The notes beneath the pieces were generated by a model. The model saw only the letters and a list, made by a program, of their open reading frames with translations. It searched no databases and was not told where the DNA came from. From assembly GCF_001421485.1 (NCBI RefSeq), contig NZ_LMKK01000002.1, positions 310,001 through 374,000 of the forward strand: DNA of 64,000 nt. The letters are read 5' to 3'. The position numbers and the translations under genes are program-made. Positions within the stretch are counted from its first letter, which is position 1, and every line of letters starts with the position of its first letter. Source of the stretch: Agreia sp. Leaf210. GTDB lineage: Bacteria; Actinomycetota; Actinomycetes; Actinomycetales; Microbacteriaceae. This document shows, piece after piece, positions 44,901 to 53,651 of the stretch.

Positions 44901-44956
44901 GCCACGACCACAGCTTTGCCGTCCGAGATTGCGGACTTCAGACGATCAAGCATCAT
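41903..44956 (-). CDS. SIR2-STAND NTPase protein (Avs5/NLR-like)
   Basis: A 1017-residue protein. Residues 1-270 form a SIR2 NAD hydrolase domain: VVAGAGVAIS, LTTNYDTLIE, and the catalytic His in IGHLHGVW. Residues about 340-560 form an NTPase domain with a P-loop-like GEENSGLSTT (Leu at the usual Lys) and a Walker-B-like VELMIDDFAP. The rest is helical, with an acidic stretch near residue 740. SIR2-STAND proteins (Avs5 type) recognise phage proteins and deplete NAD. RBS AAGGAAATAGG; two tandem ATGs. The base composition looks lower in GC than neighbours, suggesting separate acquisition. Confidence 0.85.
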   Translation of the reverse strand: MMLDRLKSAISDGKAVVVAGAGVAISSTENAESAGWISLIENGVGYLRIHDPNFVDERAAAVASAIKLGTEGGSADDLISAAGLVANRIKKLGDQAYASWLRQTIGALVCVNDDLILAILNLGAPVLTTNYDTLIESVGDRTSVDWTEQFGLQSLLNRDSNSIGHLHGVWSKPESVVLSEADYQRVLGSPSLQAMQHAVSAIQSLIYVGFGASMDDPNFSSLLEWHRATFPNSAAQHFRLCRSEEYEVLSRLHANDNIEVVEYGDKHADLPRFLESLRPADSDSPTSDHGLVRNVAQEARTSIEEEIRRVTIIGEKFDDLSARPYSDLVIEPALIPLRHDQWRVMHSKPESERVAPVDLEVELDREGITIIAGEENSGLSTTLQWFILKRGERRGTIPVTVRFPLLTAGSRPVERALRKEVRSQGFNLKPTDPIPAVELMIDDFAPFAARLVDRAVADLTSGQYSRVVIGCKEGEEEELRERFQNAGVETRLLYVGRFNRGRVVKLASLISPMRSEVLAASVITILKAEGLPRTPFTIALLMQILFQGQSVVANASPTTILDQYVSLLLGRGSEHEDSRFAIDSVQYEAILAHVASRFVSMKSAALPEPEVLTTLQTFLGQVDWPDTPRSVLDSLMARKVLSLREGNVRFTHASYLYLFAAKSGLKDSQLLTTMVERPLYFSPILKNYSALARSDAQLLESLVPLLSEWENRSYRGRAYQDTLVIDAPEELEKSVLETDVPVLETAPKDTSTDREAPSTDDELDSFDAEVNEPFSLVSERELPDFVRYTLVLSLVSTVLRDSDQITDLSLKKQTLASVLSGWGNLVNMLEESDLFQEMAEAIKEQISNVAEVDPEIMSSLISDLMREMPAAVTYGGVAGNLSSRKLLLTLGRLVDDDEFSSDRPSMAATAMFYLTTTDPGWLASVKAIFLANVGVQLFSEFLWMMLFMRYLESSNAMESQEILDVLVEVRLHHYNFSNRAARGNGKSQLTRSISQAKLRYLSGGFEDSGESQEELDD

Positions 44957-45278
44957 TGCCTATTTCCTTATAAACGTTCAGACGCATTGCGACTGCGAAG
45001 CACACAGATTTCTTTGAGGCTACTAGGAGAATTGCTGCTACGTGAAGCATTTACGCGTAGGCGCATAAGACCTCCCATGAGAAATCCCCATGACATTCCG
45101 TGGCCGGGCTATGTAGGCAGCAGAGGTCGACGACGCTCCCTTCCTCTCATCCAGTTCAGGTCTCTCTGGCGGGCTTGGCCTCACTGCGACCTCAAACCGG
45201 GCCGAGCGTGACAATCCTTCCGGCCCAGTGGTGCAAGACAGGCCCTTTCTCAGACCCGAGACGAAGGCGCAGCCGCCC
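44957..45278. other. Intergenic between SIR2-STAND and RES genes
   Basis: About 320 bases. It contains the minus-strand TTATAA-like -10 region for the SIR2 gene directly next to its ribosome site. No additional gene is supported. Confidence 0.4.
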
Positions 45279-46538
45279 CTAGCCGGTCGTTTCGTCAAGA
45301 TTCCAAGGCGCGGCTTTGGTGACAGTAATTTCACGCCTCACGCGGAACCGCCGGACGGTCGCCGGATCTATGTGAAAAAGTGAAGCCTCATGGCCGTGCT
45401 CAGTCTTTCGAATGAATGCTTCGAAACGTGAGGACTTCTCCGAGGGCGACTCGAACCACATGCGATCCCCGTAGAACAGGACGATATTCTTGCCACCTTC
45501 ACTCACCCGCGACGGGTACATGATGCCGTCGAGCGATTGCTCAGGCCAATGCCGGAACGCGTCGGTGATTACCTGCGTTGGGGCGTAGTCAACGGGGTGG
45601 TTTCCGTCCAAGATGACCGGGCGTGTTATGCGCTCTCTGTACACGCCGAGCGCGTTAAGACGTTCGTCCGTAGCTGTGTGATCGAACATGCTCCGTGGCT
45701 CCGGAACAGTGGTGAGATCGAGCACACGAAGCGGCTTCTGTAAGACGAACTGGCCGACGACAGCCTCGTCATAAGGGCTATGAGAGGCGACCTCAGCGCA
45801 TGCGGTCTCCTGATCGAGCGCAACATAGAACATCGGCACCCCTTGCGCGTTCATCCGTCCAGCACTGGCACGTTCTCTGGGTGCAGGACCGAGCTGCCGA
45901 GCCGGTGATTCTTTTGCGCTCCGCTCGAACTCGTGAGCGTCCCGCTCAGCGCGCGCCCGATACAACTTTGTATCTCTGCGCAGCGTCCGAATGAGGCCTG
46001 CGCGCTCCTCAGCGAGGAAAAGCAGCGACTCAATGAATTCGTAGTTTCTCTCGGGCGCGGACTGGGGGCTTTGACCGCGTGGGCGCAGCAGTAGCCGAGA
46101 CTCGTGCTTCACGCGTTCTTCAAACCTGTCCCATTCGTGCTCGATGCCCTCATCGCGGTCCATGCTGAACGGCACAAACCAGTCAAGATCCTCTTGGATG
46201 AGTGGCGCCACAAGACCCACAGCGGAATCAAGCGCTTCAGGTGCAATTGCATCTGCCAAGAGCGCCATCACTACCGCTTCCGTATCGAGCGGCTCCAGTA
46301 TTTGTATGCCGTCCGACATCCAGCCTTCGTGGTCATAAGAGTCTTGGGCTACCTTCTCCACGACACGAGCCACGCGGTTGATGCTTATGACTTGACCTTC
46401 CGGGGCTAGACCGTCCGATCGACAGATCGTGCAGTCGCCCTCCTCGGCGAAGTCCATAACCTGTCTCAGTAAGTGCGTATCGCTAATGTGCGCGAGGCAC
46501 ATAACGTCGTGCGTAGATGAGACCTGGGCTAACTCCAT
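45279..46538 (-). CDS. HEPN/RES N-terminal domain plus RES domain toxin
   Basis: A 419-residue protein. The N-terminal part has Cys pairs typical of HEPN/RES-NTD proteins (CLAHISD then CTICRSDG) and a helical domain. The C-terminal RES domain starts around residue 190 with LYRAR (catalytic Arg), FYVALDQETACAEV, and ends with GIMYPSRVSEGGKNIVLFY. RES toxins degrade NAD by phosphorolysis or ADP-ribosylation. No XRE-type RES antitoxin gene is next to it, so this is a stand-alone effector, like many HEPN-RES fusions. ATG 46502 is an alternative start. Confidence 0.85.
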   Translation of the reverse strand: MELAQVSSTHDVMCLAHISDTHLLRQVMDFAEEGDCTICRSDGLAPEGQVISINRVARVVEKVAQDSYDHEGWMSDGIQILEPLDTEAVVMALLADAIAPEALDSAVGLVAPLIQEDLDWFVPFSMDRDEGIEHEWDRFEERVKHESRLLLRPRGQSPQSAPERNYEFIESLLFLAEERAGLIRTLRRDTKLYRARAERDAHEFERSAKESPARQLGPAPRERASAGRMNAQGVPMFYVALDQETACAEVASHSPYDEAVVGQFVLQKPLRVLDLTTVPEPRSMFDHTATDERLNALGVYRERITRPVILDGNHPVDYAPTQVITDAFRHWPEQSLDGIMYPSRVSEGGKNIVLFYGDRMWFESPSEKSSRFEAFIRKTEHGHEASLFHIDPATVRRFRVRREITVTKAAPWNLDETTG

Positions 46539-46911
46539 GCAACCATCATGCCCAGCGCCTTGGTTCTGTGCACGCCGTCTAGGGGCTCGCGGCGGAACGT
46601 TTTTCCGTCGCGTCTACCCGAAGCGTGTTTGCAATATGCGCGTCTAGACAGCTTGAAGCGATTTGACTCTATGTCGTCCACGAAGCGCTGAATAAGGGCA
46701 AAGACGGGGCCAAGTTATTTGCGGATAAACGTCACCGGAGCAAAGGACCGATCAATACGTCAGCTCCGCCAATTCATGGCAGCACCGTCGTTGCGAACCC
46801 AGGCTGTCCCTGCCTTGCGAATATGCTTGCGACCTTCCTTGCTCCTGGCAGCACTCAGATGCATTTTGCAAGCGACGATCAGGCAACCGCCCATGAACTG
46901 AAGGTTTTTCG
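46539..46911. other. Intergenic, nothing recognised
   Basis: About 370 bases between the divergent RES and membrane protein genes. Short frames exist on both strands, without ribosome sites or domains. Confidence 0.4.
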
Positions 46912-47457
46912 ATGGAAACCGCTATTCCCGATCCAGGAAATTTGGTTATGACAACGCTGCAAAAGTCGGCCCAAACTCGTGCCGACAGGCTCAAGCTCAG
47001 ATACCTCAGAGCAAAGAGAACAATCGTAGTCACAACGGTTGTCGTACTTCTGGGGGGCATTGCAATGTCGCTCTTAGCATTGTCCAAGATTTCGGAGGAA
47101 TCGGACCCGGAGGTCGCCTTCGCCCTTTCGCTTCATTTTCTAAGCACGTTACCCGTAGCGCTTGGACTACTTGCAGCCGTCTATGCCTTCCTCGGTCACG
47201 GTGCCGGTTGGCTCGCGCCCTACGCTGCTGGCGTTAATAGCTTGTGGACAACTAATCCGAAGCCTCCGGTTACCAGCCGACTCATAAATATCCTGTTCAG
47301 TGATCCCACCAAGGCCCGCTTTACTCCTTTCGCTACCTTGCAAAAAGTGGAGCTCGAAAGACTAGGGATACTCCTAAGATTCCTGTCGGCCTACTTCGGA
47401 TTATTGGCAGCAATATTTGTCGCGCTTGGCCTTGGCTACCTCCCGCGCTCTCAGTAG
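46912..47457 (+). CDS. Three-TM hypothetical protein
   Basis: A 181-residue protein starting after AAGG. Three hydrophobic segments (VVTTVVVLLGGIAMSLLAL, FLSTLPVALGLLAAVYAFL, LSAYFGLLAAIFVALGLGYL) and a cytosolic loop of about 50 residues. No family recognised. It could be a defence-associated membrane component or simply a cargo gene. Confidence 0.55.
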   Translation: METAIPDPGNLVMTTLQKSAQTRADRLKLRYLRAKRTIVVTTVVVLLGGIAMSLLALSKISEESDPEVAFALSLHFLSTLPVALGLLAAVYAFLGHGAGWLAPYAAGVNSLWTTNPKPPVTSRLINILFSDPTKARFTPFATLQKVELERLGILLRFLSAYFGLLAAIFVALGLGYLPRSQ

Positions 47458-47663
47458 GTTCCGGGCGATCTGGCCCCTCCGCCGGTGGCACCAAGTTGAG
47501 TCGGTTCTACGCCGAGCTCGAAATAGCTTGGCCAAACGGAGCGCAGGCCTCACGATCATTCTGACTACGTACCGGCACCGGCGAGCCTTGCGACATGTGA
47601 GCAGGTCATGGGGGATCAGTGCCGGGGTCAAGTGAGGGCGAAAGATGCCCAATAGTCCACGGG

Positions 47664-48611
47664 CTAGTTTTCATCTGCGCGGGCGCGCTCGTTCCAAAGT
47701 TGGTGCGCTTTTGTAATAAGGGCGTGGGCGGCTTCGAGGTGCTGGAGGATGCTCATGGCGCTCGGCTCGACGTGCGCTATAAGCGCGTTTCGGTGATCAA
47801 CGCCGATGAGTTTCATGTCGGAGAGAGTGCGCATGTTGCTAGGTTCGCCGTGTGCCAGCGAGCTAGCAGTTGACCAATACCAGTACGTCATCGCCCCTCC
47901 GAGCTCGGGCACGTATACGCCGCCCTCCGCGGCGATCGTGGACGGGCTGAGCTTGGCGGCCACCTTCGTAAAATCTAGGCCAGCGTCCACGGTAAGGGTC
48001 TTCAGATCGATCACCTGACCGGTTACGTACTTCTCCTGCTCACGGTACTCGTCCCCGTCGAGAGCATGGGAGTAGCGAGCATAGTTCTTCGCAAGGTTTT
48101 TCGAATACATGAGTTCGTCGTGGCGGAGCCGAAGGGCGCGTTCGACACGGGTGTCGCTATTGTCCGGTCCAAGGATCCAAAGGGCTGTGGTTGCGGCTTC
48201 GATGAGTGCTCGGATAACGACGTATTCGGAGGTCAGATGAAGCTGGAGGCCCGTGCGATCGTCGTCGACCATCATGGCATCAAGCCCCGTCATTAGATTG
48301 TGGTAAAGCCCGATCGCGTGGTCTGCCTGCTCTGGAGCGGTGACATGCTCGGGTGGATGATCACGCGTCTGAGAGCTGCGTCGTTCCTTCTCAAGCTTCG
48401 GCACTCGCAACTCGTCGACCCGGAGATCGGAGCCGTCATTTCTTGCCATCACCCCGTCGCGGTTCGCCATTGCCTTGCGCCACCCGTTCAGAAGCCCAAG
48501 GATCTTGCCTTGGGCCGCATCCTCCGTGTCCTCGTCAGCCTGGCGTTGGATGTACTGACCAACCCGAGCGGCAAGGATCGCGTCCCGAGCCTGCTTGCTG
48601 ATCTGGCTCAT
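47664..48611 (-). CDS. Hypothetical protein with AHG motif, paralogue of 4206-5039
   Basis: A 315-residue mostly helical protein. The middle part (YVVIRALIEAATTALWILGP) and the stretch W-S-T-A-S-S-L-A-H-G correspond to segments of the 4206-5039 protein in the same order and similar spacing. The N-terminal 100 residues are extra and charged. Start at ATG 48611; no strong ribosome site, and a TACACT box stands 7 bases upstream. Confidence 0.55.
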   Translation of the reverse strand: MSQISKQARDAILAARVGQYIQRQADEDTEDAAQGKILGLLNGWRKAMANRDGVMARNDGSDLRVDELRVPKLEKERRSSQTRDHPPEHVTAPEQADHAIGLYHNLMTGLDAMMVDDDRTGLQLHLTSEYVVIRALIEAATTALWILGPDNSDTRVERALRLRHDELMYSKNLAKNYARYSHALDGDEYREQEKYVTGQVIDLKTLTVDAGLDFTKVAAKLSPSTIAAEGGVYVPELGGAMTYWYWSTASSLAHGEPSNMRTLSDMKLIGVDHRNALIAHVEPSAMSILQHLEAAHALITKAHQLWNERARADEN

Positions 48612-48975
48612 GCGCGTCAGTGTACTGTCGTGGCCGCCTCCCCCAGATCTCCGGACACTACATGTCTCCTTGGCGATCGCGCGAAGCATCCGTTACTAAC
48701 GGGTCAAGCGCCGCTTGAATTTGAATTCAAGAGGCGATCGATTACTCGGACCGGCTAGGCGACAGCACCGCTCGCAAGCTTTTCGTCGTGGCCGCCCTTC
48801 AGGCCTCGGGCCTTCTTACCAGGTCGGAACTCCGGTTGCGCGAACGACTTAAGGCATAGCAGCGAATGTTCGAGCGGTGACGGGCGCGAGTGACAGACAG
48901 AAGGAGCAAACGAAAGTGGGTGAGAGGTGGGGGTGGAGGTTAGCGGAGGAGAAAGGAACAAAAGAATAAGAGTGT
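48612..48975. other. Region upstream of relaxase, candidate oriT
   Basis: About 360 bases with no supported gene. Bases 48876-48970 are strikingly purine-rich on the plus strand (long GA runs), followed by TATGCACGTATGC with a repeated TATGC. The transfer origin of MobF systems normally lies just upstream of the relaxase gene, so an oriT here is plausible; no nic consensus is recognised. Confidence 0.35.
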
Positions 48976-51900
48976 ATGCACGTATGCTCTATCTCCGATA
49001 AAGGTAAGCTAACTGCCATGCGAGGCGGGGTGCGGGTGTGGCGTAGAGGCTCTGGGAGCCGCGGTGTGGGGTCCGCCGTCGCCTATGCATTCGAGGGCAC
49101 CTGTGACGCGTCACAGGCCCATGCGCACACCGCGCACGAGGCTGTGGAGTCTGCTGCGCACTATGCCGGCGACACGGTGACCAGGTGGACGGTCGAGGAT
49201 GGGCAGATAAGCGGGGACACGCTCACCGCGTCGAAACTGCGTGCCTGGATCGATGGTCGCGACCCGCTCACGGATGAGACGCGTGGTCGGGCCGACATGT
49301 CGGAGAAGGCGAATCTGATCTTCGATTCCACGATCAACACTCCGAAGTCGTTCTCGATCGCGGCGATGCTGAACCCGGAGCTGGCACTCGAGTTCAGTCG
49401 CCTGCAGGACCGGCTGCGTGACCGTGTTGTCGTGAAGTGGCAGACGGAGCTCAACGCTCGCCGCGGTGCCGGGTCCAAGGTGATGGAGTCGCTGGCGCGG
49501 GTCGAGGTCGTCGAGCTGAACCATGAGCGGTCACGTTCTCTGGATCCGCACTCTCATCGGCACCTGTGGCTCAACGCCAAGGTGCAGGGCGCGGACGGCA
49601 AATGGTCGAATGTCGACTCTGCCGTGATGATGAAGTTCCAGCCCATCGTGAATGGTGAGGGTGAGCTGGCCGCTCGCACGGATCCCGAGTGGATCGCGGC
49701 GCTCAACAAGAACGGTCTGACGCTCAACGCTCAGGGCGAGATCACCGAGCTGGCTCACCTGGTCCGGCCCATGAGCCGCCGGTCAAACCAGATCGAGGCG
49801 AACCGCTCAGCACGCGAGGCCGAGTGGCGGGCGCTGAATCCTGACCGTGAGCCGTCCCCGCAGGACGTCGCGGCGTTTGATGCGTGGGCGTGGGCGAAGG
49901 ATCGCCCAAACAAGCCGGGCGATCTGGACGAGCTCACGTGGGCGCAGCAGGTCAGAGATGAGATCGCCGCTTTAGATCCGCGCCTCGGGAAGCGGCTCAA
50001 GGATGGGCGGCTCACGCCCACGATGAGTAAGCGGGTGACTGTGGCCGATCTTGACCGTGACCGTCTTGCCGCTCAGGCGGTCGCCTGGGCGGACGCCCGG
50101 TCGGCCCGCTCAAATGACCGGTTCAGCCTGTTCGACCTTCGAGCGGGAGCGGCCTACATGGTCGCCGCGTCCGGTGTGGTCGCTGAGCGCTCAACCCTGG
50201 ACGAGCTGCTCGAGGATGTGACCGAGCGGGCGGTGGGCGCTCACACGATCAGCTTGTCGGACGCCGAGTATGTGCCCGCTCATGTGAAGTCGCTCCGCTC
50301 AACCGCGACCGTGCAGGTCAAGCTCGACCTCGAGGCCGAGCTTGCCGAGTTGGCCGTCGATGGCCCCGAGGTTCCGGTCGACGTGGTGGGAGCGATCGCC
50401 GCCCAGGTGAGCGAGAACCCGCTGGACGCCGGTCAGCTCAAAGCCGCGCAGCTCATCGCTGGCCAGGCCGGTCTGGTGACCGTGACCGGTCCTGCAGGTA
50501 CGGGCAAGACCACCATCCTCCAGGTCGTGAAGCGGTCACTCGACGAGCAGGGCCGGCGACTGCTGGTCGTCGCTCCGTCGAAGAAGGCGGCCAACGTGGC
50601 CGGCGAGGCGATCGGTGGTGACTCTTCGAGCGTTCACGCTCTAATCCGTGCGTACGGGTGGCGGTGGGAGACCACGCCCGAGGGCGAGCAGTGGACGAAA
50701 CTGAACCCGGGCGACACCGAGCCGACCACCGGGTCGATCTACCGCGGTGTCCCGGAGGAGTTCGTGCTGCGCCCGGGCGACCGGATCGTGGTCGACGAGG
50801 CCGGGATGATGGATCTCTACACGGCGCGTGCCGTCGCCCAGGTTGCGGCGTCCACGGGTGCCGGTATCGCCATGGTCGGTGACCATCTCCAGCTCAACCC
50901 GGTCGGTCACTCGGGCGCGATGGCTCTCGCTCACCGCCTCGCACCGTCGACCGCTGAACTGTCTGCCGTTCACCGGTTCCGGACGGCGGCCGGTAACTCG
51001 GATGTGGAGTACGCGGCGCTCTCGCTGCGTCTGCGTGACCCGAAGGATCTCGTCGACGCGACCGCCGTGGTCGACGAGCTCGCCGAGCGCAGCCTCATCG
51101 TGCGAGTGGACGATGATCGGGCCGCCCGCGACACTCTGGTCGACCGGTGGTTCACCGCTCACGGTCTCGGGCAATCGATCGCGATCACGACGTCGACCAA
51201 CGAAGAGGCCCAGGCCATCAACGACGAGATCCAGCGCCTCCGCATAGAGCGAGGCCAGCTCGAGCAAGGTCGGTCGGCGCTTGGCCAGCACGACCAGCGC
51301 CTCATGGTCGGTGACCGGATCCAGACCAGGAAGAACGATCGCGAAGCCGGCGTCGCCAACCGCGACGACTGGACGATCATCTCCCTCAAGCGTGACGGAT
51401 CCGTCCGGGCCATGCGAGAGGGCGAACTGGGCAACGAGGTCGTCACGCTCGACGCCGAGTACCTAGCGGACTCCGCTCACCTTGCATACGCGTCGACCGC
51501 TCACGGAATCCAAGGCACCACCGTCGATGTCGCAATCACCGGCCCCGGCGTATCAGGTGCCGGCCTCTACGTCGGTATGACTCGAGGCAAGCGCGCCAAC
51601 GAGGTCGTCGTCGCCGCCTCGAGCGACGACAAAGCTCGCGTGGAGCTCGCTGAGGCGATCGTCCGTGGGCGCATTGAGAACACACTTGAGGAGTCGAAAG
51701 TGGCAGTTGAGCACGAGGTGTCCGTGGCCGCGAAGCCCGCTGACCGCACGGTTGCCGAGTGGACGGATCGTGTCGCTCGACCGTTCGGCCACGAGCGGGA
51801 CCTGGCGGCGAAGATCACGGTTGCAGAAACGAGCCTGGCCAAGAGTCATCGCGTCGCGGAGCGCACGGCCGGATCCGACGACCCCGAGACCAAGCGCACA

Positions 51901-52125
51901 AACGAGGCGGCGGTCGCCACAGCGAAAGCGCGCACGGCCACACTCGACCAGCTTCGCCTCGAGGCGGCCCTGCGCGAGCAGCTGCCCGTCGACCAGCTAT
52001 CAGCCGAGGTTGCACAACGAGATGAGGTCAGACTTCAAAGACGCGCCGAAAGGCGCCCGGCGCACGCTCCGCAACGTGCCTTCATTCCGACCAAAGACAA
52101 CAACCCGGCCATCGGCAAGGCCTAG
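48976..52125 (+). CDS. MobF-family relaxase/helicase (TrwC/TraI-like)
   Basis: A 1049-residue mobilization protein. Residues about 20-290 form a TrwC-type relaxase domain with the metal-binding histidines in LDPHSHRHLWLNAK. Residues about 470-900 form an SF1 helicase with Walker A GPAGTGKTT, VVDEAGMMD and late YVGMTRGK. The C-terminal 150 residues are charged and helical. It nicks at oriT and unwinds the strand for transfer. ATG 49018 is an alternative start. No type IV coupling protein is visible, so transfer needs a helper. Confidence 0.92.
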   Translation: MHVCSISDKGKLTAMRGGVRVWRRGSGSRGVGSAVAYAFEGTCDASQAHAHTAHEAVESAAHYAGDTVTRWTVEDGQISGDTLTASKLRAWIDGRDPLTDETRGRADMSEKANLIFDSTINTPKSFSIAAMLNPELALEFSRLQDRLRDRVVVKWQTELNARRGAGSKVMESLARVEVVELNHERSRSLDPHSHRHLWLNAKVQGADGKWSNVDSAVMMKFQPIVNGEGELAARTDPEWIAALNKNGLTLNAQGEITELAHLVRPMSRRSNQIEANRSAREAEWRALNPDREPSPQDVAAFDAWAWAKDRPNKPGDLDELTWAQQVRDEIAALDPRLGKRLKDGRLTPTMSKRVTVADLDRDRLAAQAVAWADARSARSNDRFSLFDLRAGAAYMVAASGVVAERSTLDELLEDVTERAVGAHTISLSDAEYVPAHVKSLRSTATVQVKLDLEAELAELAVDGPEVPVDVVGAIAAQVSENPLDAGQLKAAQLIAGQAGLVTVTGPAGTGKTTILQVVKRSLDEQGRRLLVVAPSKKAANVAGEAIGGDSSSVHALIRAYGWRWETTPEGEQWTKLNPGDTEPTTGSIYRGVPEEFVLRPGDRIVVDEAGMMDLYTARAVAQVAASTGAGIAMVGDHLQLNPVGHSGAMALAHRLAPSTAELSAVHRFRTAAGNSDVEYAALSLRLRDPKDLVDATAVVDELAERSLIVRVDDDRAARDTLVDRWFTAHGLGQSIAITTSTNEEAQAINDEIQRLRIERGQLEQGRSALGQHDQRLMVGDRIQTRKNDREAGVANRDDWTIISLKRDGSVRAMREGELGNEVVTLDAEYLADSAHLAYASTAHGIQGTTVDVAITGPGVSGAGLYVGMTRGKRANEVVVAASSDDKARVELAEAIVRGRIENTLEESKVAVEHEVSVAAKPADRTVAEWTDRVARPFGHERDLAAKITVAETSLAKSHRVAERTAGSDDPETKRTNEAAVATAKARTATLDQLRLEAALREQLPVDQLSAEVAQRDEVRLQRRAERRPAHAPQRAFIPTKDNNPAIGKA

Positions 52126-52212
52126 CCAGCACACCAGCCCTGGAAGAATACCTACGCGGCGAAGGAAGCCTAGGCGTGCGTGACACGAGAAATTTTCGAA
52201 GGAGAAGATCTC

Positions 52213-52311
52213 ATGGCTTTCGTTGTACTACCCGACAGTCGCAACCGCGGCTCGACACACCTCACCTGTCTGCGCGGCTTGGACAGAATCTCGACATCGC
52301 CACCTACATGA
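52213..52311 (+). pseudogene. Possible frameshifted small mobilization gene
   Basis: AAGGAGAA precedes an ATG that opens only 32 codons. A second frame continues with LGQNLDIATYMRIKAQ, which looks protein-like. A single indel near 52280 would join them into a short protein behind the relaxase. It may be a relic; evidence is thin. Confidence 0.3.
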
Positions 52312-52338
52312 GGATCAAGGCCCAGACGAGATGCCGGG

Positions 52339-53355
52339 TTAAACGCGACGTGGTCTTTTGCTGCGATCGTTCAACCACAACACCTCGAGGGTGAAGTTGT
52401 CACTGAGACGAGCTGCGTATCCGCCTGATCCTTCAGTCTCACCTCGCCACTGAATGCCTAGATCCCATCGCCCGGCCATCTGCGAAAAGTCCGTTCCGTC
52501 GTAGCTGTCGACAATTATAAGGATTTCCACGTCAACGTCTGTGACCGCCGCCACGCTCATCTCGTACACGTCCGAGCCGTACCGCTTCTTGACTTCCGCA
52601 GAATCCAAATCAAGATCTACCCGACCCACAATCTTGACCTCGGCATGATCGGGGCCCGGAGGGCTCCACTGCGTTATGTCCATCCCATCAAGGCCGACGG
52701 TAATCGCGTCAACGATCTGGGAAATGTCTATGTCCAGGCTTGATAGGTCAAGTTCGATGTCCTCGTACTCGTCTGGAAACTCGACGCCAGCGATCGACCT
52801 CGATACAGTCAACTCGGCGCCGGCTTCACGTCGCAGCTCTTCGGCGAGAGCAAGCCGCCGCCTGGAGAACACTCCGTCGTCAGACACCAGGACAAGGTTG
52901 TCGAATGGCGTCTCTGCTATCTGTCCCATAGCAGTGAGCCACAGCAATGTGTCTCGATACCCGCCACCATTTTCATCAAATGGAGCAAGGCGGTTCACAG
53001 CCCGCTCGGTCACCTCGAGGTGTCCATCTACAGGTACTCCGGGGATTTCGAATCCAATCTCCCGAAGACGGCGGTCCAGGATGGATTCGTACGAAGTGAG
53101 TTCGTCTATGTATACCTGAAGCAAGGCTTTCGCTGCGTCCTTTGCTCGGTTCGTCGACTTGCGAACCACGCCCTTGATTTGACGCATTTTTTCTTCGTGG
53201 CCGCGACGGTAACCGCCAATAACCTCTAGACGGGCAACCTCGGGCAAGACCAGCCGTAGTCGGCCTGCATCGATTGCAGTCGTCGCTACCTGCCATTTGC
53301 GATCCCGGAGGATTGGATCCTTCATAATAATGTTCGCATCAACAACGACAAGCAT
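52339..53355 (-). CDS. PIN domain protein (DUF4935-like)
   Basis: A 338-residue protein. MLVVVDANIIMKDP at the N terminus carries the first PIN aspartate; GGGYRDTLLWLTAM (about residues 157-170) and LVLVSDDGVFS carry later acids, matching DUF4935/PIN_4-like RNases. The C-terminal 130 residues form an acidic beta-rich domain (EVKIVGRVDLDLD). ATG 53355 is preceded by GGGGGAAAA. Standalone, convergent with the relaxase region. Proposed role: RNA cleavage in defence. Confidence 0.78.
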   Translation of the reverse strand: MLVVVDANIIMKDPILRDRKWQVATTAIDAGRLRLVLPEVARLEVIGGYRRGHEEKMRQIKGVVRKSTNRAKDAAKALLQVYIDELTSYESILDRRLREIGFEIPGVPVDGHLEVTERAVNRLAPFDENGGGYRDTLLWLTAMGQIAETPFDNLVLVSDDGVFSRRRLALAEELRREAGAELTVSRSIAGVEFPDEYEDIELDLSSLDIDISQIVDAITVGLDGMDITQWSPPGPDHAEVKIVGRVDLDLDSAEVKKRYGSDVYEMSVAAVTDVDVEILIIVDSYDGTDFSQMAGRWDLGIQWRGETEGSGGYAARLSDNFTLEVLWLNDRSKRPRRV

Positions 53356-53651
53356 TTTTCCCCCATGCCGCCTGGCGACCTTACGGCTTTTCGAATTGAC
53401 ATCAATCACATACGCAGCCCGTGCACTTACGACCTCACCGTAGCGGCTCAAGTCAATTCTTGCCCCACCGCCCGAGCAGGTGCCCGTTAGACGACCCCGC
53501 GCCAACTACGTCAATTCTGAGTCGGCAATCTTGTGGCGTCGTTTCTGAGCGGCGTGGTCAAATTGGCAAGTGGTGAGTGTCCACGGTCGCCATCGCCACC
53601 GGCTTGTGCGACGCCAAGGTAACTTAATGGTTTGACCAGGGATGGGAAATC

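Noticed and set aside
44807-45211. 134-codon plus-strand frame overlapping the start of the SIR2 gene
   Set aside because: Antisense to the SIR2 N terminus and promoter; no domain.
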